This document shows, one piece after another, positions 1 through 8,969 of a stretch of DNA of 64,000 nucleotides. The DNA comes from VRUE01 sp963708115. Lineage in GTDB: Bacteria; Actinomycetota; Thermoleophilia; Solirubrobacterales; 70-9. The stretch covers positions 1,788,917-1,852,916 of the forward strand of contig CAVPRX010000001.1 in the NCBI GenBank assembly GCA_963708115.1, in the 5' to 3' direction. A program made the translations under genes and the position numbers. The first letter of the stretch is position 1; every line of letters starts with the position of its first letter. The notes beneath the pieces were generated by a model. That model ran no database searches. It saw only the letters and a list, made by a program, of their open reading frames with translations, and was not told the origin of the DNA.

Positions 1-664
1 CGGCGACGACGCCGAAGTCGTGGGTGATCAGGATCGTCGCCAGGCCGCGCTCGCGGTTCAGTCGCCTCAGCAGCTCGAGGATCTGTGCCTGGATCGTCAC
101 GTCGAGCGCCGTCGTCGGCTCGTCGGCGATCAGCACTTCCGGCTCCAGGGTCAGCGCCATCGCGATCATCGCCCGCTGCCGCATCCCGCCGGAGAGCTCG
201 TGCGGGTAGCGGTCGACACGTTGCTCGGGGTTTGGCAGACCCACAGAACCCAGCAGCTCCACCGCCCGCTCGCGCGCGTCGCGCCTGCTCACCTGTGGGC
301 GGTGTGCCTGGATTGCCTCGATCAGCTGATCGCCGACCCGGTAGACCGGGTTGAACGAGGTCATCGGGTCCTGGAAGACCATCGCGATCCGCTCGCCGCG
401 GACCCGGCGCAGCTCGGCCTCGCCGGCGCCGATCAGCTCGCTGTCGCCGAGCCGCACCGAGCCCTCGATGCTCGCGTTGGCGGATCGGGTGAGGCCGATG
501 ATCGTCTGCGCGGTGACGCTCTTGCCCGAGCCCGACTCGCCGACGATCGCCAGCACCTCACCCGGGGCGAGCTCGAAGGAGACGCCGTCGACCGCTTGCA
601 CCCGGCCCCCTTCGGTGGCAAAGCCGACCCGCAGGTCGCTGACGCTGAGCAACGCCTCGCTCAT
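1..664 (-). CDS. oppD: Oligopeptide/dipeptide ABC transporter ATP-binding protein (OppD/DppD type), 3' end cut by window
   Basis: This gene reads off the left edge, so only the first 221 residues are visible. It starts with ATG at 664, overlapping the oppB stop as ATGA. The translation has a Walker A motif (GESGSGKS), a Q-loop (FQDPMTSFNP), the ABC signature (LSGGMRQR) and a Walker B (VLIADEPT) followed by ALDVTIQAQ, which is characteristic of the OppD/DppD branch. It would hydrolyse ATP on the cytoplasmic face to energise the OppB/OppC permease. It is the last visible gene of a minus-strand operon. Family assignment is firm; the substrate (peptide, nickel or glycoside) cannot be told. Confidence 0.9.
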   Translation of the reverse strand, partial: MSEALLSVSDLRVGFATEGGRVQAVDGVSFELAPGEVLAIVGESGSGKSVTAQTIIGLTRSANASIEGSVRLGDSELIGAGEAELRRVRGERIAMVFQDPMTSFNPVYRVGDQLIEAIQAHRPQVSRRDARERAVELLGSVGLPNPEQRVDRYPHELSGGMRQRAMIAMALTLEPEVLIADEPTTALDVTIQAQILELLRRLNRERGLATILITHDFGVVA

Positions 665-1617
665 TGCGCCGAGGTCCCCAGCTTGACCCGCGGGTCGAGG
701 TAGGCGTAGGCGATGTCGACCAGGGTGTTGAAGAGGACGACGAAGAAGGCGCCGAAGAGGACGACCGCCATCACCGGCGGCAGGTCGAAGTTGGTCAGCG
801 ATTCGTAGGTGTAGAGGCCGATGCCTTCGAGGTTGAAGACCGCTTCGACCAGGATCGAGCCGCCGAGCAGGGCGCCGAAGTCGAGCCCGAAGAGGGTGAT
901 GATCGGGACGAGCGAGTTGCGCAGCACGTGCCGGGTCATCACCTGGCGCTCGCTCAGCCCCTTGGCCCGCGCCGTTCGCACGTAGTCCTCTCCCATCGCG
1001 TCGAGCATGTTGGAGCGCAGCACGCGGCTGTAGAGGCCGACGTAGACGATCGCCAGCGTCACCCAGGGCAGGATCAGGTGATTCACCCACTCGACCGGGT
1101 CTTCGCTCAGCGGGACGTAGGTGCCCGAGGGGAACAGTTCGAGCTGGTAGGTGAGGTAGTTGAGGAAGATCGCCCCCAACCAGAAGACCGGCATCGAGAT
1201 GCCCGCCACGGCGACGATCGTCAGCGCCCGGTCAAGCAGCCCACCCGCCCTTACCGCCGAGAGGTAGCCGAAGAGGATCCCGAAGAACATCCAGATCGCC
1301 GCGGCGCCGATGCAGAGCGAGAGGGTCGCGGGAATCCCTTCGACGATCCGGTCGTTGACGCTTTCCTGCCCTTCGTAGGAGATCAAGTCGCCGCTGAAGA
1401 TCTTCCCCATCATCGTCAGGTACTGCTGCGGCAGCGGGTCGTCGAAGCCCCATTCTTCGTTGATGCTGGCGACCAGCTGGGGGTTCGCGTTCCTGCCCGC
1501 CAGCTGTTGGGCCGGGTCCGAGCTCGGGATCACGTTGAAGATCAGGAAGACGATCACCGAGATCGCGAACAGCACCAGCACCATTCCGATCAGCCGGCGG
1601 ACGATGAAACGGCCCAT
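661..1617 (-). CDS. oppB: ABC transporter permease, OppB/DppB family
   Basis: A 318-residue inner-membrane permease beginning MGRFIVRRLIGMVLVL, a typical DppB/OppB N-terminus with the first membrane helix at about residues 10-30. The EAA coupling loop is visible near residue 210 (RTARAKGLSERQ). Several further hydrophobic helices follow, and the tail DPRVKLG is typical of the family. ATG at 1617 overlaps the oppC stop (ATGA), and its own stop overlaps oppD ATG in the same way, so translation is coupled. A longer open frame exists upstream, but the extra part is antisense-like sequence inside oppC. Gene order is oppC before oppB, the reverse of the usual order. Confidence 0.92.
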   Translation of the reverse strand: MGRFIVRRLIGMVLVLFAISVIVFLIFNVIPSSDPAQQLAGRNANPQLVASINEEWGFDDPLPQQYLTMMGKIFSGDLISYEGQESVNDRIVEGIPATLSLCIGAAAIWMFFGILFGYLSAVRAGGLLDRALTIVAVAGISMPVFWLGAIFLNYLTYQLELFPSGTYVPLSEDPVEWVNHLILPWVTLAIVYVGLYSRVLRSNMLDAMGEDYVRTARAKGLSERQVMTRHVLRNSLVPIITLFGLDFGALLGGSILVEAVFNLEGIGLYTYESLTNFDLPPVMAVVLFGAFFVVLFNTLVDIAYAYLDPRVKLGTSAQ

Positions 1618-2630
1618 CAGACCGCGGTCCCCTCTGGCTCGGCGATGCCGGCGTGCGCCTCGAGCCTCAGCTTCGATTTGGGGTCGAGCGCGTCGCGCAG
1701 GCCATCGCCGAAGACGTTGATCGAGAGCACCGTCAGCAGCAGCATCGCGCCGGGGATCACGGTCAGCAGCGGTGCGCTGCTGAGCAGCTCGAAGCCGCCG
1801 GCGAGCATCGTCCCCCATGAGGTGTTCGGCGGCTGCACGCCGACGCCGAGGAAGGAGAGGGTCGACTCGAGCAGCATGGTGTTGGCGATGCCGAGGGTGA
1901 AGAAGACGATCAGCGTCGAGGCCAGGTTGGGCAGCAGCTCGCCGAACATCACCCGCAGCGGCCCGGCGCCCTGCGAGACAGCGGCCTCGACGAACTCCTT
2001 CTCGCGCAGCGAGAGCACCTCGCCACGGATCGGCCGCGCCATGTAGGGGGTGTAGACGAAGGCGATGATCAGGATCGGGATCCAGATCGAGCCGCCGGAG
2101 AGGTGCAGCGGCCCGATCTCCAGGCCGCCGGTTGCCAGCGAGAGGCCGAGCGCGATCGCCAGCAGGGTCACCGGGAAGGCCCAGATCACGTCCATCGTTC
2201 GTGAGATCACCGCGTCGGCCCAACCGCGGTAGTAGCCGGCGAGCAGGCCGAGGGTCGTCGCCAGCAGCGTCGCGATCAGCGTTGCGAGGAAGCCGATGAA
2301 GAGCGAGACGCGCCCGCCATACATCAGCCGGACCATCTCGTCGCGGCCGAGCCGACCGTCGGCGCCGAGGAAGAACTTGCCGTCGGCGCCGAGCCAGAGT
2401 GGCCCGACCGGCTTGCCTTCGCGGTTGACGACTTCCCGTTTCTCGCCGTCGACCTCGACCTTCTCCAGCGTGTGCGTCGCGTTCGGCGTCGTGTGGGCGA
2501 CTTGATCGGCCCACAGCGGTGCCGCCAGGACAAAGACGACGATCGCGACGAAGAGGCCGCCGAAGGCGAGTGCTACCCGGTTGCGTCGCAGCCGCCTGTA
2601 GGCCAGATACCAGGGGCTGCGCCCCGTCAT
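1617..2630 (-). CDS. oppC: ABC transporter permease, OppC/DppC family
   Basis: A 337-residue permease starting MTGRSPWYLAYRRL. Helix 1 is at about residues 20-40, followed by the extracytoplasmic segment normal for OppC. That segment ends in a variant of the usual LGTDELGRD motif (FLGADGRLGRDEMV). The EAA loop is at about residue 240 (EFVEAAVSQGAGPLRV). It pairs with OppB to form the channel. Its ATG shares one base with the TAA stop of the binding-protein gene (TAATG). The open frame continues upstream into the binding-protein coding sequence because of a frameshift there, so a gene caller may wrongly report a 576-residue fusion. Confidence 0.9.
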   Translation of the reverse strand: MTGRSPWYLAYRRLRRNRVALAFGGLFVAIVVFVLAAPLWADQVAHTTPNATHTLEKVEVDGEKREVVNREGKPVGPLWLGADGKFFLGADGRLGRDEMVRLMYGGRVSLFIGFLATLIATLLATTLGLLAGYYRGWADAVISRTMDVIWAFPVTLLAIALGLSLATGGLEIGPLHLSGGSIWIPILIIAFVYTPYMARPIRGEVLSLREKEFVEAAVSQGAGPLRVMFGELLPNLASTLIVFFTLGIANTMLLESTLSFLGVGVQPPNTSWGTMLAGGFELLSSAPLLTVIPGAMLLLTVLSINVFGDGLRDALDPKSKLRLEAHAGIAEPEGTAV

Positions 2631-4263
2631 TACTTGAACTGGAAGCTGGTCAGGTCCTGGCCGAAGGTCGGGTTGAAGATCACCTTGTCGAGGTCGATTT
2701 CGCTGTCGACGAAGGTGGAGGTCGTGTTGCTGCCGTAGGGGACCCAGGGAGCCCGTTCCATGTATTCCTTGTCCAGCGTCGCGTATTCGGCTTCCTGCTT
2801 GGGCCCGAGCTGTTCGGTGCTGAGCTTGGAGATCTTCGCGTTCAACTTCGGGTCGTTCATGCGGGCGAGGTTGTAGTTGCTGGTCGGGGAGATGCTTTCG
2901 CCCGCCAACTGCGGTTGGAAGAAGCGCGTTCGGGTGCGGGTAGTCGACGAACCAGTTGAACCAGCCGGCGTCGAGGTCGGGCGTCGTTTCGTTGCCGATC
3001 ACCTGGGTGAAGCTGTCGGCGTTGATCGTTTTCAGCTTGGCGTTGAAGCCGAGCTTGGTGAGCACGTCTTGGAAGTAGGCGCCGGCTTCGTTGTTGGGGC
3101 TTTCGTTGTCGGTCCAGACGGTGATGTCGCGGTCGGAGGGGTTGGCTTCTTTGAAAAGCGCCTTGGCTTTGGTCATGTTGCTCGGGTAGAGATCGAACGT
3201 TTCGTGTCCCGGCATGCCGTCGGGCAGGATCTGGTGAGCGGCGACGAGCGAGCCGGCGTAGATCCGTTCCAGCGCCGCGGAGTCGACCGCGTAGTTGACC
3301 GCCTGGCGCACTTTGACGTCGTCGAAGGGCGCCTTCGTCGTGTTCATCCAGAAGTAGTAGAGGTTGATCTGACGCTCGACCCGGAACTGGGTGCCCTCGT
3401 AGCTGATCCTTGACTTTGCTGTAGAGGTCGGCCGGCACGATCGTCTGCATCCAGTTCGTCTTGTTGCGTTCGATTTCGTTGACCTGGGTCGCGCCGTTGC
3501 GGACGACCTTGATCTCGACCTTGTCGACGTGACCGGCAGGCAGGTCGGGCATCAGCTTGCCGTTGCTCTTCGCCCACTGCGGGGTTGCGGGCGTAGGACC
3601 AGCCGCGGCCGGGTTCGGACTTGACGATCTCGTAGGGCCCGGTGGCCGGCGGCGGATTCGCGCTCTGGGGCTTGTCGGGCGTGTCGGCGAGGCACCAGCG
3701 CGACGAAGAGCAGGGCGAGCTCGTTGGTGAAGGTGCCGCGCGGCTGGGTCAGCTCGATCGTGATCTTGCCCGTCTTGTCGTCGGTCTTGATCCCGGAGAT
3801 GCCGCCGGTCTTGGTCTTGGCGAACTGTTCCGCGCCGACGATGCCCGAGTAGTAGGGCGAGCCGGGCGAGTTGAGCTTGAAGAGGCGTTCGACCGTGCTC
3901 GGTGAAGTCGGAGGCCCTGACCGGGGTGCCGTCGGAGTATTTGAGGCCCTTGCGCAGCGTCAGCGTGTAGGTCTTGCCGCCGTCGGTGACCTTGGGCAGG
4001 CTCTCGGCCAGCGCCGGGACCACTTTGCTGCCAGCGGCGCCGCTGGCGTGGGCATAGGTGAGCAACGGCAGATACGTGGAGTACATCGCCGTCCAGCCTT
4101 CGGCGGTGTAGGAGATGGTCGGGTCGAGGTAGTCGGGGAAGGAGGCGTAGCTGCCGGTCAGCGTGCCGCCCTCCTTGCCACCGGAGCCGCCACCGCACGA
4201 CGCGAGGCTGAGAGCTATTACCGCCAGTCCGACAACAGCAAGAGCTGCACGCAGCTTCCTCAC
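2630..4263 (-). pseudogene. Extracellular solute-binding protein family 5 (OppA/DppA type), five frameshifts
   Basis: A GTG start at 4263 lies behind a good GGAGG site. It opens a lipoprotein signal (MRKLRAALAVVGLAVIALS, lipobox ending at ASC), then family-5 binding-protein sequence (LDPTISYTAEGW, LRKGLKYSDGTPV). No single frame spans the gene. Restoring good protein sequence needs five separate one-base removals, near 3900, 3689, 3580, 3406 and 2924. Between these points the protein is well preserved (for example VDKVEIKVVRNGATQVNEIE), and the C-terminus LTSFQFK ends in TAA at 2630. The protein would deliver solute to the OppBC permease. It is either a very young pseudogene or a stretch of poor base calling; codon use is still coding-like. 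Confidence 0.8.
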
Positions 4264-4264
4264 G

Positions 4265-5574
4265 TCACGACCTCCGTTCTGGACTGGGCAGAGCCTCTGC
4301 GGGAATTAGCTCCACCATAATCTCGTCCTCGGCGGCGTCAAAGTTCCCTGGACGTTCTTTTGCGCTGTCCAGCGGCCAATTCCTGCCCAGCACGACGGCC
4401 GAGACGAGGACGATGACCATCACGCCGGCCCCCGCGACGAAGAACGCCGCTCGCGGGCTCCACTGCGTGGTGATAAGGCCACCGAGCACGATAGCCGAGG
4501 CCGGGCGTCGCCGAAGCGGACGATTCGAGCGTGCCGAGCACGCGCGCCTGCATCGTCGGTGCGGTCAGCTCCTGGACGGCGCTGATCACCGCAACCCACT
4601 GGATGCCGTTCCCCAGGCCGCCGATGGCCGAGGCCGCGCAGGCGACGGCGAGCGCCGGCGCGGCCGCCATGCCGAGGTAGCCCGCGCCGATCGCGACCGT
4701 GCTGAAGAAGAGGAGAACCGGCAGCGAAGCGCGACGCAGCGCTTGCGAAGACGACGCTGCCAAAGACCATCCCGACGCCCCAGCTGGCGAGCAGGATGCC
4801 GTATCCGTTGCGCCGACCCCGAGCGTTTCCTTCGCGTAGATCACCTCGACCGGGACGACGACCGAGAAGAAGATGAGCGCCCCCGCCTCGGCGGCAAGCA
4901 GGCGCCGCAAGGTCGGGTTGCGGCGGATGTAGCCGAGGCCGGCGCGCACCCGCTCCGCCATGCCGGCCTCCCCGTCCGGCTCGGGCTGTGGCAACGGCTT
5001 CGCCGTCAGCAGGATCCACCCGATCACATAGAAGGAGGCGGCGTCCAGCAGCAGCGCCGACTGGACGCCGAAGGCCGCGACCACCGCGCCCGCGATCGCC
5101 GGGCCGATCGCGGCGCCGGCCGGTGAAGGCGATGTTGAGGACCGCGTTGCCGGCGCGCAGCTCGCCCTCCGGCTCGAGCATCGCCGCGGTGACGGCGCGG
5201 GTCAGCGTCTTCGCGGTAAGCGCCAGGGCCCCGTCGATCGCCGCGACGGCGACGACCGCGGCCAGCGAGAAGTGATCGGCGAGCAGTGCCAGGACACCGA
5301 ACGCCGCCGCCTCGGCGGCGTAGATCGCCGGCAGCACGAAGCGGGGCGGCGGTCGCTCTAGGCGAGCGACGAAGAACGGCGTCATCAACGCCGGCAGGAA
5401 GCCGGTCCCGATGAAGAGCAGCGCCGTGGCCATGGCGCTGTCGGTCAGCTCGAAGACGAGCACCGAGAGGGCGACGATGCCGAGCCAGTCGCCCATCTCG
5501 TTGACCCCGTAGGAGATCGCCAGGCGGCGGAATGCCGGCCGTCGCAGGGGGTCGCGCAGGCGTGGATTACTCAT
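4265..5574 (-). pseudogene. MFS-type transporter (multidrug/siderophore exporter-like), four frameshifts
   Basis: ATG at 5574 begins MSNPRLRDPLRRPAFRRL followed by alternating hydrophobic helices of a major-facilitator exporter (VNEMGDWLGIVALSVLVFEL; FIGTGFLPALMTPFFVARL). The full product, about 430 residues, can be read only by switching frame four times: extra bases near 5120, 4740 and 4492 and a missing base near 4800. The C-terminal piece (GGLITTQWSPRAAFFVAGAG) ends at 4265, one base before the binding-protein GTG, so the two genes were one operon. Like its neighbour it looks freshly damaged or mis-sequenced rather than long decayed. Substrate unknown. Confidence 0.75.
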
Positions 5575-5600
5575 TTCTAAGTCAAAGTCCTACAACGTTT

Positions 5601-5692
5601 ATGCACAAGTTTCATTGCAGATGCACAAGTTTCCGCGAAGTTGTGGTACAAACTTGCCAGCAGATCAAGACATTCCTCGCGGCAACTTGTGC
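5601..5692. promoter_or_regulatory. Repeated GCACAAGTT motifs, probable operator of the MFS/opp operon
   Basis: A 13-base direct repeat ATGCACAAGTTTC occurs at 5601-5613 and 5621-5633, exactly 20 bases apart (two helical turns). The core GCACAAGTT recurs in inverse orientation at 5684-5692. The cluster lies just upstream of the MFS start codon (5574), where its minus-strand promoter must be. The spacing suits cooperative binding of a repressor or activator on one DNA face. The regulator is not in this window and the role is inferred. Confidence 0.4.
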
Positions 5693-5766
5693 GGGGGCAA
5701 GAGATCCGGGCTTCGACGAAGGGGTATGGACATGGTCTTCAAGCGATAGAACTTTCCAGTTGAGAC

Positions 5767-5830
5767 AGCACCGACGTTGGTGCTGCATGAGCTTTGCAAA
5801 GGGCGCCGACAGGCGCCCTTTGCTTTTTTG
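5767..5830 (+). terminator. Double hairpin with perfect intrinsic terminator (attenuator or end of a small RNA)
   Basis: The first hairpin has a 7-bp stem CAGCACC/GGTGCTG (5767-5773, 5780-5786). It is followed by a perfect 12-bp stem GCAAAGGGCGCC/GGCGCCCTTTGC (5797-5808, 5813-5824) with a GACA loop and then six T (5825-5830). The T tract is only on the plus strand, so it terminates rightward transcripts. No plus-strand gene precedes it: the left neighbour is transcribed away. It therefore either ends an unannotated small RNA from about 5600-5800 or attenuates the leader of the HD-GYP gene 200 bases downstream. Confidence 0.75.
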
Positions 5831-6030
5831 GGCTGAGTAGATCCGCTATTTGCGGAAATGCAACGTATTGGCCAGGTGGTCCCATGCCGCTTGCCCAGCG
5901 CATGCCGAGCGTTTACCTTGATAGCGCAAGTTGCCGTTGTCGCGGACTTGGCCACCAGTCGCAGGAATCGCATGCCGGGCGGGAAACTTCATGGCTGAGT
6001 CGTACACGATGGTTGACCCAGGCGCGATCC
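5831..6030. other. Intergenic leader region upstream of the HD-GYP gene
   Basis: Together with 5575-5830 this is the longest clear gap in the window (456 bases) and it is visibly less GC-rich than the surroundings. Open frames here have no coding character. Apart from the operator-like repeats and the terminator no further element could be recognised. The promoter of the HD-GYP gene should lie here, but no convincing -35/-10 pair or ribosome binding site was seen. Confidence 0.5.
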
Positions 6031-7437
6031 ATGCATAAAGAGCGACCCACCAGGTTGGTTACCGGGATCCTGGCGATCACCTTCGTCGGGATCGCCGTCG
6101 CGGCCGTCTTGGAGGCGCCGAACGCCAACTGGGACTTGCAGCTCTTCGCGACCCTGCTGGCGTTCTCGGCGTTCAGCGACGTGATGTCGATCGAAACCGA
6201 ATCTCGCCTGAAGATCTCGGCCAACTTCCTCGCGTTGATCACCGCGATCGCCTTCCTGGGCGGCACGCCGGCAGCGTTGATCGGCGTCATCTCGATCCTG
6301 ATCGGGTGGATCCGCTACCGCGAACCGTTCCCCGACCTGCTGGTCAATGTGCTGACCTTCATGACCTTCCCGCTGCTGGTCGGGGTCGGTTTCCAGCAGC
6401 TGCTCGAATCGACCCAGACCACCACGGCCGACCTCGCCTTCTACGTCTTCGTCTTCGGCGCCTTCGCCTGCGGGATCTTGATGAATTTCGTGATGATCGG
6501 CGCCTACACCAGCTACGTCGAACGCAGCCCCTTCATCCCGAAGATCCGCACCGTGATGATCCCGCTGCTTCCTTCCGAGCTCGCGGCGGCTCTGATGGCG
6601 GTCGGCGTCGCCTTCATCTACACCCAGATCGGCCTCGCCGGGGTCGCCATCTTCGGCATCGTCCTCGTCACCTTCCAGTACCTGCTCGGCGCCCTGATCA
6701 AGTCGCAGGAACGCGCTCGCGAGCTCGAGGTACGGACCAACCAGCTGGCCAGCTTCCAGGTCGGCATGTTGAGCGCGCTGCTGCGCACGCTCGACCTGCG
6801 GGACCAGATGACCGCCCGCCACAGCGCCGCCGTCGCCCGCTACTCGCGGGCGATCGCCCAGAAGGCCGGCTTCTCCAAGCGCGAGGAGGAGCTCGTCCAC
6901 ATCGCCGCGCTGCTGCACGACATCGGCAAGTTCATCCTCCCCGACCGGATCCTCAAGGCCAACGTGCCGCTGACCGACGAAGACTGGATGCTGATCCGCC
7001 GCCACCCGCAGCAGGGTGCCCGCGTCGTCTCCTCGCTCGACGGCTACGGCCCGGTCGCCGACATCATCCTCGCCCACCACGAGCGGATCGACGGCAAAGG
7101 CTATCCGCGCGGCCTGGAAGGCGACGACATTCCCGAGCTGGCGCGGATCATCTCCGTCGCCGACACCTACGACGTGATGACCGCGCGCGACTCCTACCGC
7201 ACCCCGACCTCCAGCTACGAGGCGATCCAGGAGCTGCGCCGCGTCGCCGGCAAGCAGCTCGACGCCCGCTTCGTCGAGGTCTTCATCGAGCTGCTCGAGG
7301 ACCAGGACGTCTCCTTCCGCCACGGCGAGGAGGCCGACTTCGAGCACGAGCTGTCGCTGGAAGCGCGGATCGCCGAGACCGCGAACCCGGGCGTCGACTC
7401 GGGTCGCTTCCAGGTCGCCGGCGTCACCGTCGGCTAG
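6031..7437 (+). CDS. Membrane-anchored HD-GYP domain phosphodiesterase
   Basis: This 468-residue protein has an N-terminal membrane region of about 210 residues with several helices, then a linker and an HD-GYP domain. The metal-binding HD is in LLHDIGK near residue 296, and the second signature HHERIDGKGYP is near residue 349; both are complete. HD-GYP proteins usually hydrolyse cyclic di-GMP. The membrane part may sense a signal. ATG at 6031 was chosen because the open frame upstream runs through the terminator and has no coding character; no ribosome binding site is visible, so the start is tentative. A possible attenuator lies in its leader. Confidence 0.88.
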   Translation: MHKERPTRLVTGILAITFVGIAVAAVLEAPNANWDLQLFATLLAFSAFSDVMSIETESRLKISANFLALITAIAFLGGTPAALIGVISILIGWIRYREPFPDLLVNVLTFMTFPLLVGVGFQQLLESTQTTTADLAFYVFVFGAFACGILMNFVMIGAYTSYVERSPFIPKIRTVMIPLLPSELAAALMAVGVAFIYTQIGLAGVAIFGIVLVTFQYLLGALIKSQERARELEVRTNQLASFQVGMLSALLRTLDLRDQMTARHSAAVARYSRAIAQKAGFSKREEELVHIAALLHDIGKFILPDRILKANVPLTDEDWMLIRRHPQQGARVVSSLDGYGPVADIILAHHERIDGKGYPRGLEGDDIPELARIISVADTYDVMTARDSYRTPTSSYEAIQELRRVAGKQLDARFVEVFIELLEDQDVSFRHGEEADFEHELSLEARIAETANPGVDSGRFQVAGVTVG

Positions 7438-7472
7438 GGCTAGAGCCAGCGTCGGATACGGTTGCGCGGCGC

Positions 7473-8516
7473 ATGCGCGCCGTTACTTTCCAAGCGCCCG
7501 GAGAGGTTCGGATCGAGGAGAAGGCCGATCCCGAGATCGTCGCCGCCGACGACGCGGTGGTGCGGGTCGAGGCGAGCGGGATCTGCGGCTCGGACCTCCA
7601 CATCTACCACGGCCGGGTGCCGGTCGAGCCCGGCTTCACGATCGGCCACGAGTTCGTCGGCACGGTTCTCGCCGCCGGCGCCGACGTCGAGCGAGTCGCC
7701 GTCGGCGACCGCGTGCTCGGCTGCTTCCACACCGCCTGCGCCACCTGTGCCGCCTGCCTGCGCAGCGACTACCACCGCTGCGAGCGCGGCCGCACCTTCG
7801 GTCACGGCTCGCACCTGGGCGACCTGCAGGGTGCCCAGGCCGAGCAGCTGCTGGTCCCGCGCGCCAACCTCACCCTGCGCCGGGTCCCGGAGGGGATGTC
7901 CGACGAGGTGGCGCTCTTCGCCGGCGACGTGATGGGGACCGGCTACCACGCGATCGCCCACGCCGGCACGCGAGCCGGCGACACGGTCGCCGTGCTCGGC
8001 CTCGGACCGGTCGGGCTCTGTGCTGTTCAGGCCGCGCTGGCGGCGGGAGCGACCAGGGTCTTCGCGATCGACTCGGTCGGGGAGCGACTGTCGATGGCCG
8101 AGCGTTTCGGCGCCGTCCCGCTCCACCTCGGCGAGGACGAGCCGAAGCGGGCGGTTCGCGCAGCCACCGAAGGCCGTGGCGTCGACGTCGTCGTCGATGC
8201 GGTCGGCGACCCAGGCCCGCTGGCGATGGCGGTCAGCCTCGCTCGCGACGCCGGCACCGTGTCGGGGATCGGCGCTTACGCCGGCAAGGGCGAGGTGCCG
8301 CTCGGCCTCGCCTGGCTCAAGGGCCTGACCCTGCGGCTCGGCCTGGCCAACGTGATCGCCCACGTCGACCGGGTGCTCGGCTTGCTCGAGGCCGGCAAGC
8401 TCGACCCGTCGCCGCTCGTCACCCACCACATGAAGCTCGACCAGGCGGCGGAGGCCTACGAGCTTTACGACAACCGCGAAGGCTCTGAAGATCGTTTTAA
8501 CGCCGTGCATTTGTGA
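7473..8516 (+). CDS. Zinc-dependent medium-chain alcohol dehydrogenase
   Basis: A 347-residue MDR-family dehydrogenase. Catalytic-zinc ligands are Cys38 (GICGSD) and the GHE motif at 58-60. Structural-zinc cysteines are 89, 92, 95 and 103. The Rossmann fold carries GLGPVGLCAVQ, so it uses NAD(P)H to interconvert an alcohol and aldehyde or ketone. It resembles the threonine/sorbitol/formaldehyde-dehydrogenase branch, but the substrate is unclear. It starts at ATG 7473 shortly after the HD-GYP gene. The open frame extends far upstream only because it is a shadow of that gene. Confidence 0.9.
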   Translation: MRAVTFQAPGEVRIEEKADPEIVAADDAVVRVEASGICGSDLHIYHGRVPVEPGFTIGHEFVGTVLAAGADVERVAVGDRVLGCFHTACATCAACLRSDYHRCERGRTFGHGSHLGDLQGAQAEQLLVPRANLTLRRVPEGMSDEVALFAGDVMGTGYHAIAHAGTRAGDTVAVLGLGPVGLCAVQAALAAGATRVFAIDSVGERLSMAERFGAVPLHLGEDEPKRAVRAATEGRGVDVVVDAVGDPGPLAMAVSLARDAGTVSGIGAYAGKGEVPLGLAWLKGLTLRLGLANVIAHVDRVLGLLEAGKLDPSPLVTHHMKLDQAAEAYELYDNREGSEDRFNAVHL

Positions 8517-8545
8517 AATCTGACGTTTCTCTCTACATTTGAGCG

Positions 8546-8935
8546 GTGCGAGGGAGGCGACTTTCAGTTGCGGCAATCGTCGTCGTCCTGGGCGCCCTGG
8601 TCTTTGCCACGGGCGCCCAGGCATGCTCGTGCGCGCCGATCTCGCGGAGTGACGCGATGCAGGGGGCTGACGCGGCGATCGCCGGGCGCTTGCTGAAGGT
8701 GATCCCGCAGAGCCACCAAAGGGCGCTCTACCGCTACCAGGTGCAGCGTGTCTATAAGAGCGGCGGGGAAATCCAGCCCGGCAGTGCTATTTCCGTGGAT
8801 AGCGCTCGTGGCTCCGCCGCGTGCGGTTTGCCAACCGCGATTGGCCGACGCTACGGCCTGCTGCTTTCGCATACCGAAAATGGCTGGGCCAGTGGAGCCT
8901 GTGCCTTGCTCGGCAAGTCCGACTGTGCTAGTTGA
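8546..8935 (+). CDS. Secreted cysteine-rich protein resembling bacterial TIMP/NTR-like proteins
   Basis: GTG at 8546 starts a 129-residue protein with a Sec signal peptide (about residues 1-26). The mature end would begin at Cys in ACSCAPIS, the usual beginning of netrin/TIMP-like secreted domains in actinobacteria. An AADAAIAGRLLKV-like stretch, a central VQRVYKSG and two late cysteines fit that OB-fold family, where cysteines form disulfides. Function unknown; metalloprotease inhibition is only an analogy with animal TIMPs. Its stop lies inside the operator of the downstream GntR gene. Confidence 0.6.
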   Translation: MRGRRLSVAAIVVVLGALVFATGAQACSCAPISRSDAMQGADAAIAGRLLKVIPQSHQRALYRYQVQRVYKSGGEIQPGSAISVDSARGSAACGLPTAIGRRYGLLLSHTENGWASGACALLGKSDCAS

Positions 8936-8967
8936 CTAGCACATTATCTTGGACTATTGTGCTGCCG
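8924..8967 (+). promoter_or_regulatory. Promoter and palindromic operator of the GntR gene; transcript probably leaderless
   Basis: A -35 box TTGACT (8932-8937), 17-base spacer and -10 TATTGT (8955-8960) place the transcription start at about 8967, right at the GTG/ATG start codons. A perfect inverted repeat, TGTGCTAG-TTGA-CTAGCACA (8924-8943), covers the -35 box, and a third half-site TGTGCT lies at 8958-8963 across the -10. This is what an autorepressed GntR-family gene would show. Boxes and palindrome are visible; binding by the neighbouring regulator is inferred. Confidence 0.65.
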
Positions 8968-8969
8968 TG

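Noticed and set aside
664..2046. A 460-codon plus-strand open frame.
   Set aside because: It is the antisense shadow of oppB/oppC; the minus strand carries the conserved permease motifs.
1617..3347. A fused binding-protein/permease gene.
   Set aside because: The joined frame comes from a frameshift in the binding-protein gene; a proper OppC start with TAATG overlap exists at 2630.
5665..5973. A 102-codon minus-strand frame in the intergenic region.
   Set aside because: It crosses the perfect terminator hairpin, shows no family features and has no ribosome binding site.
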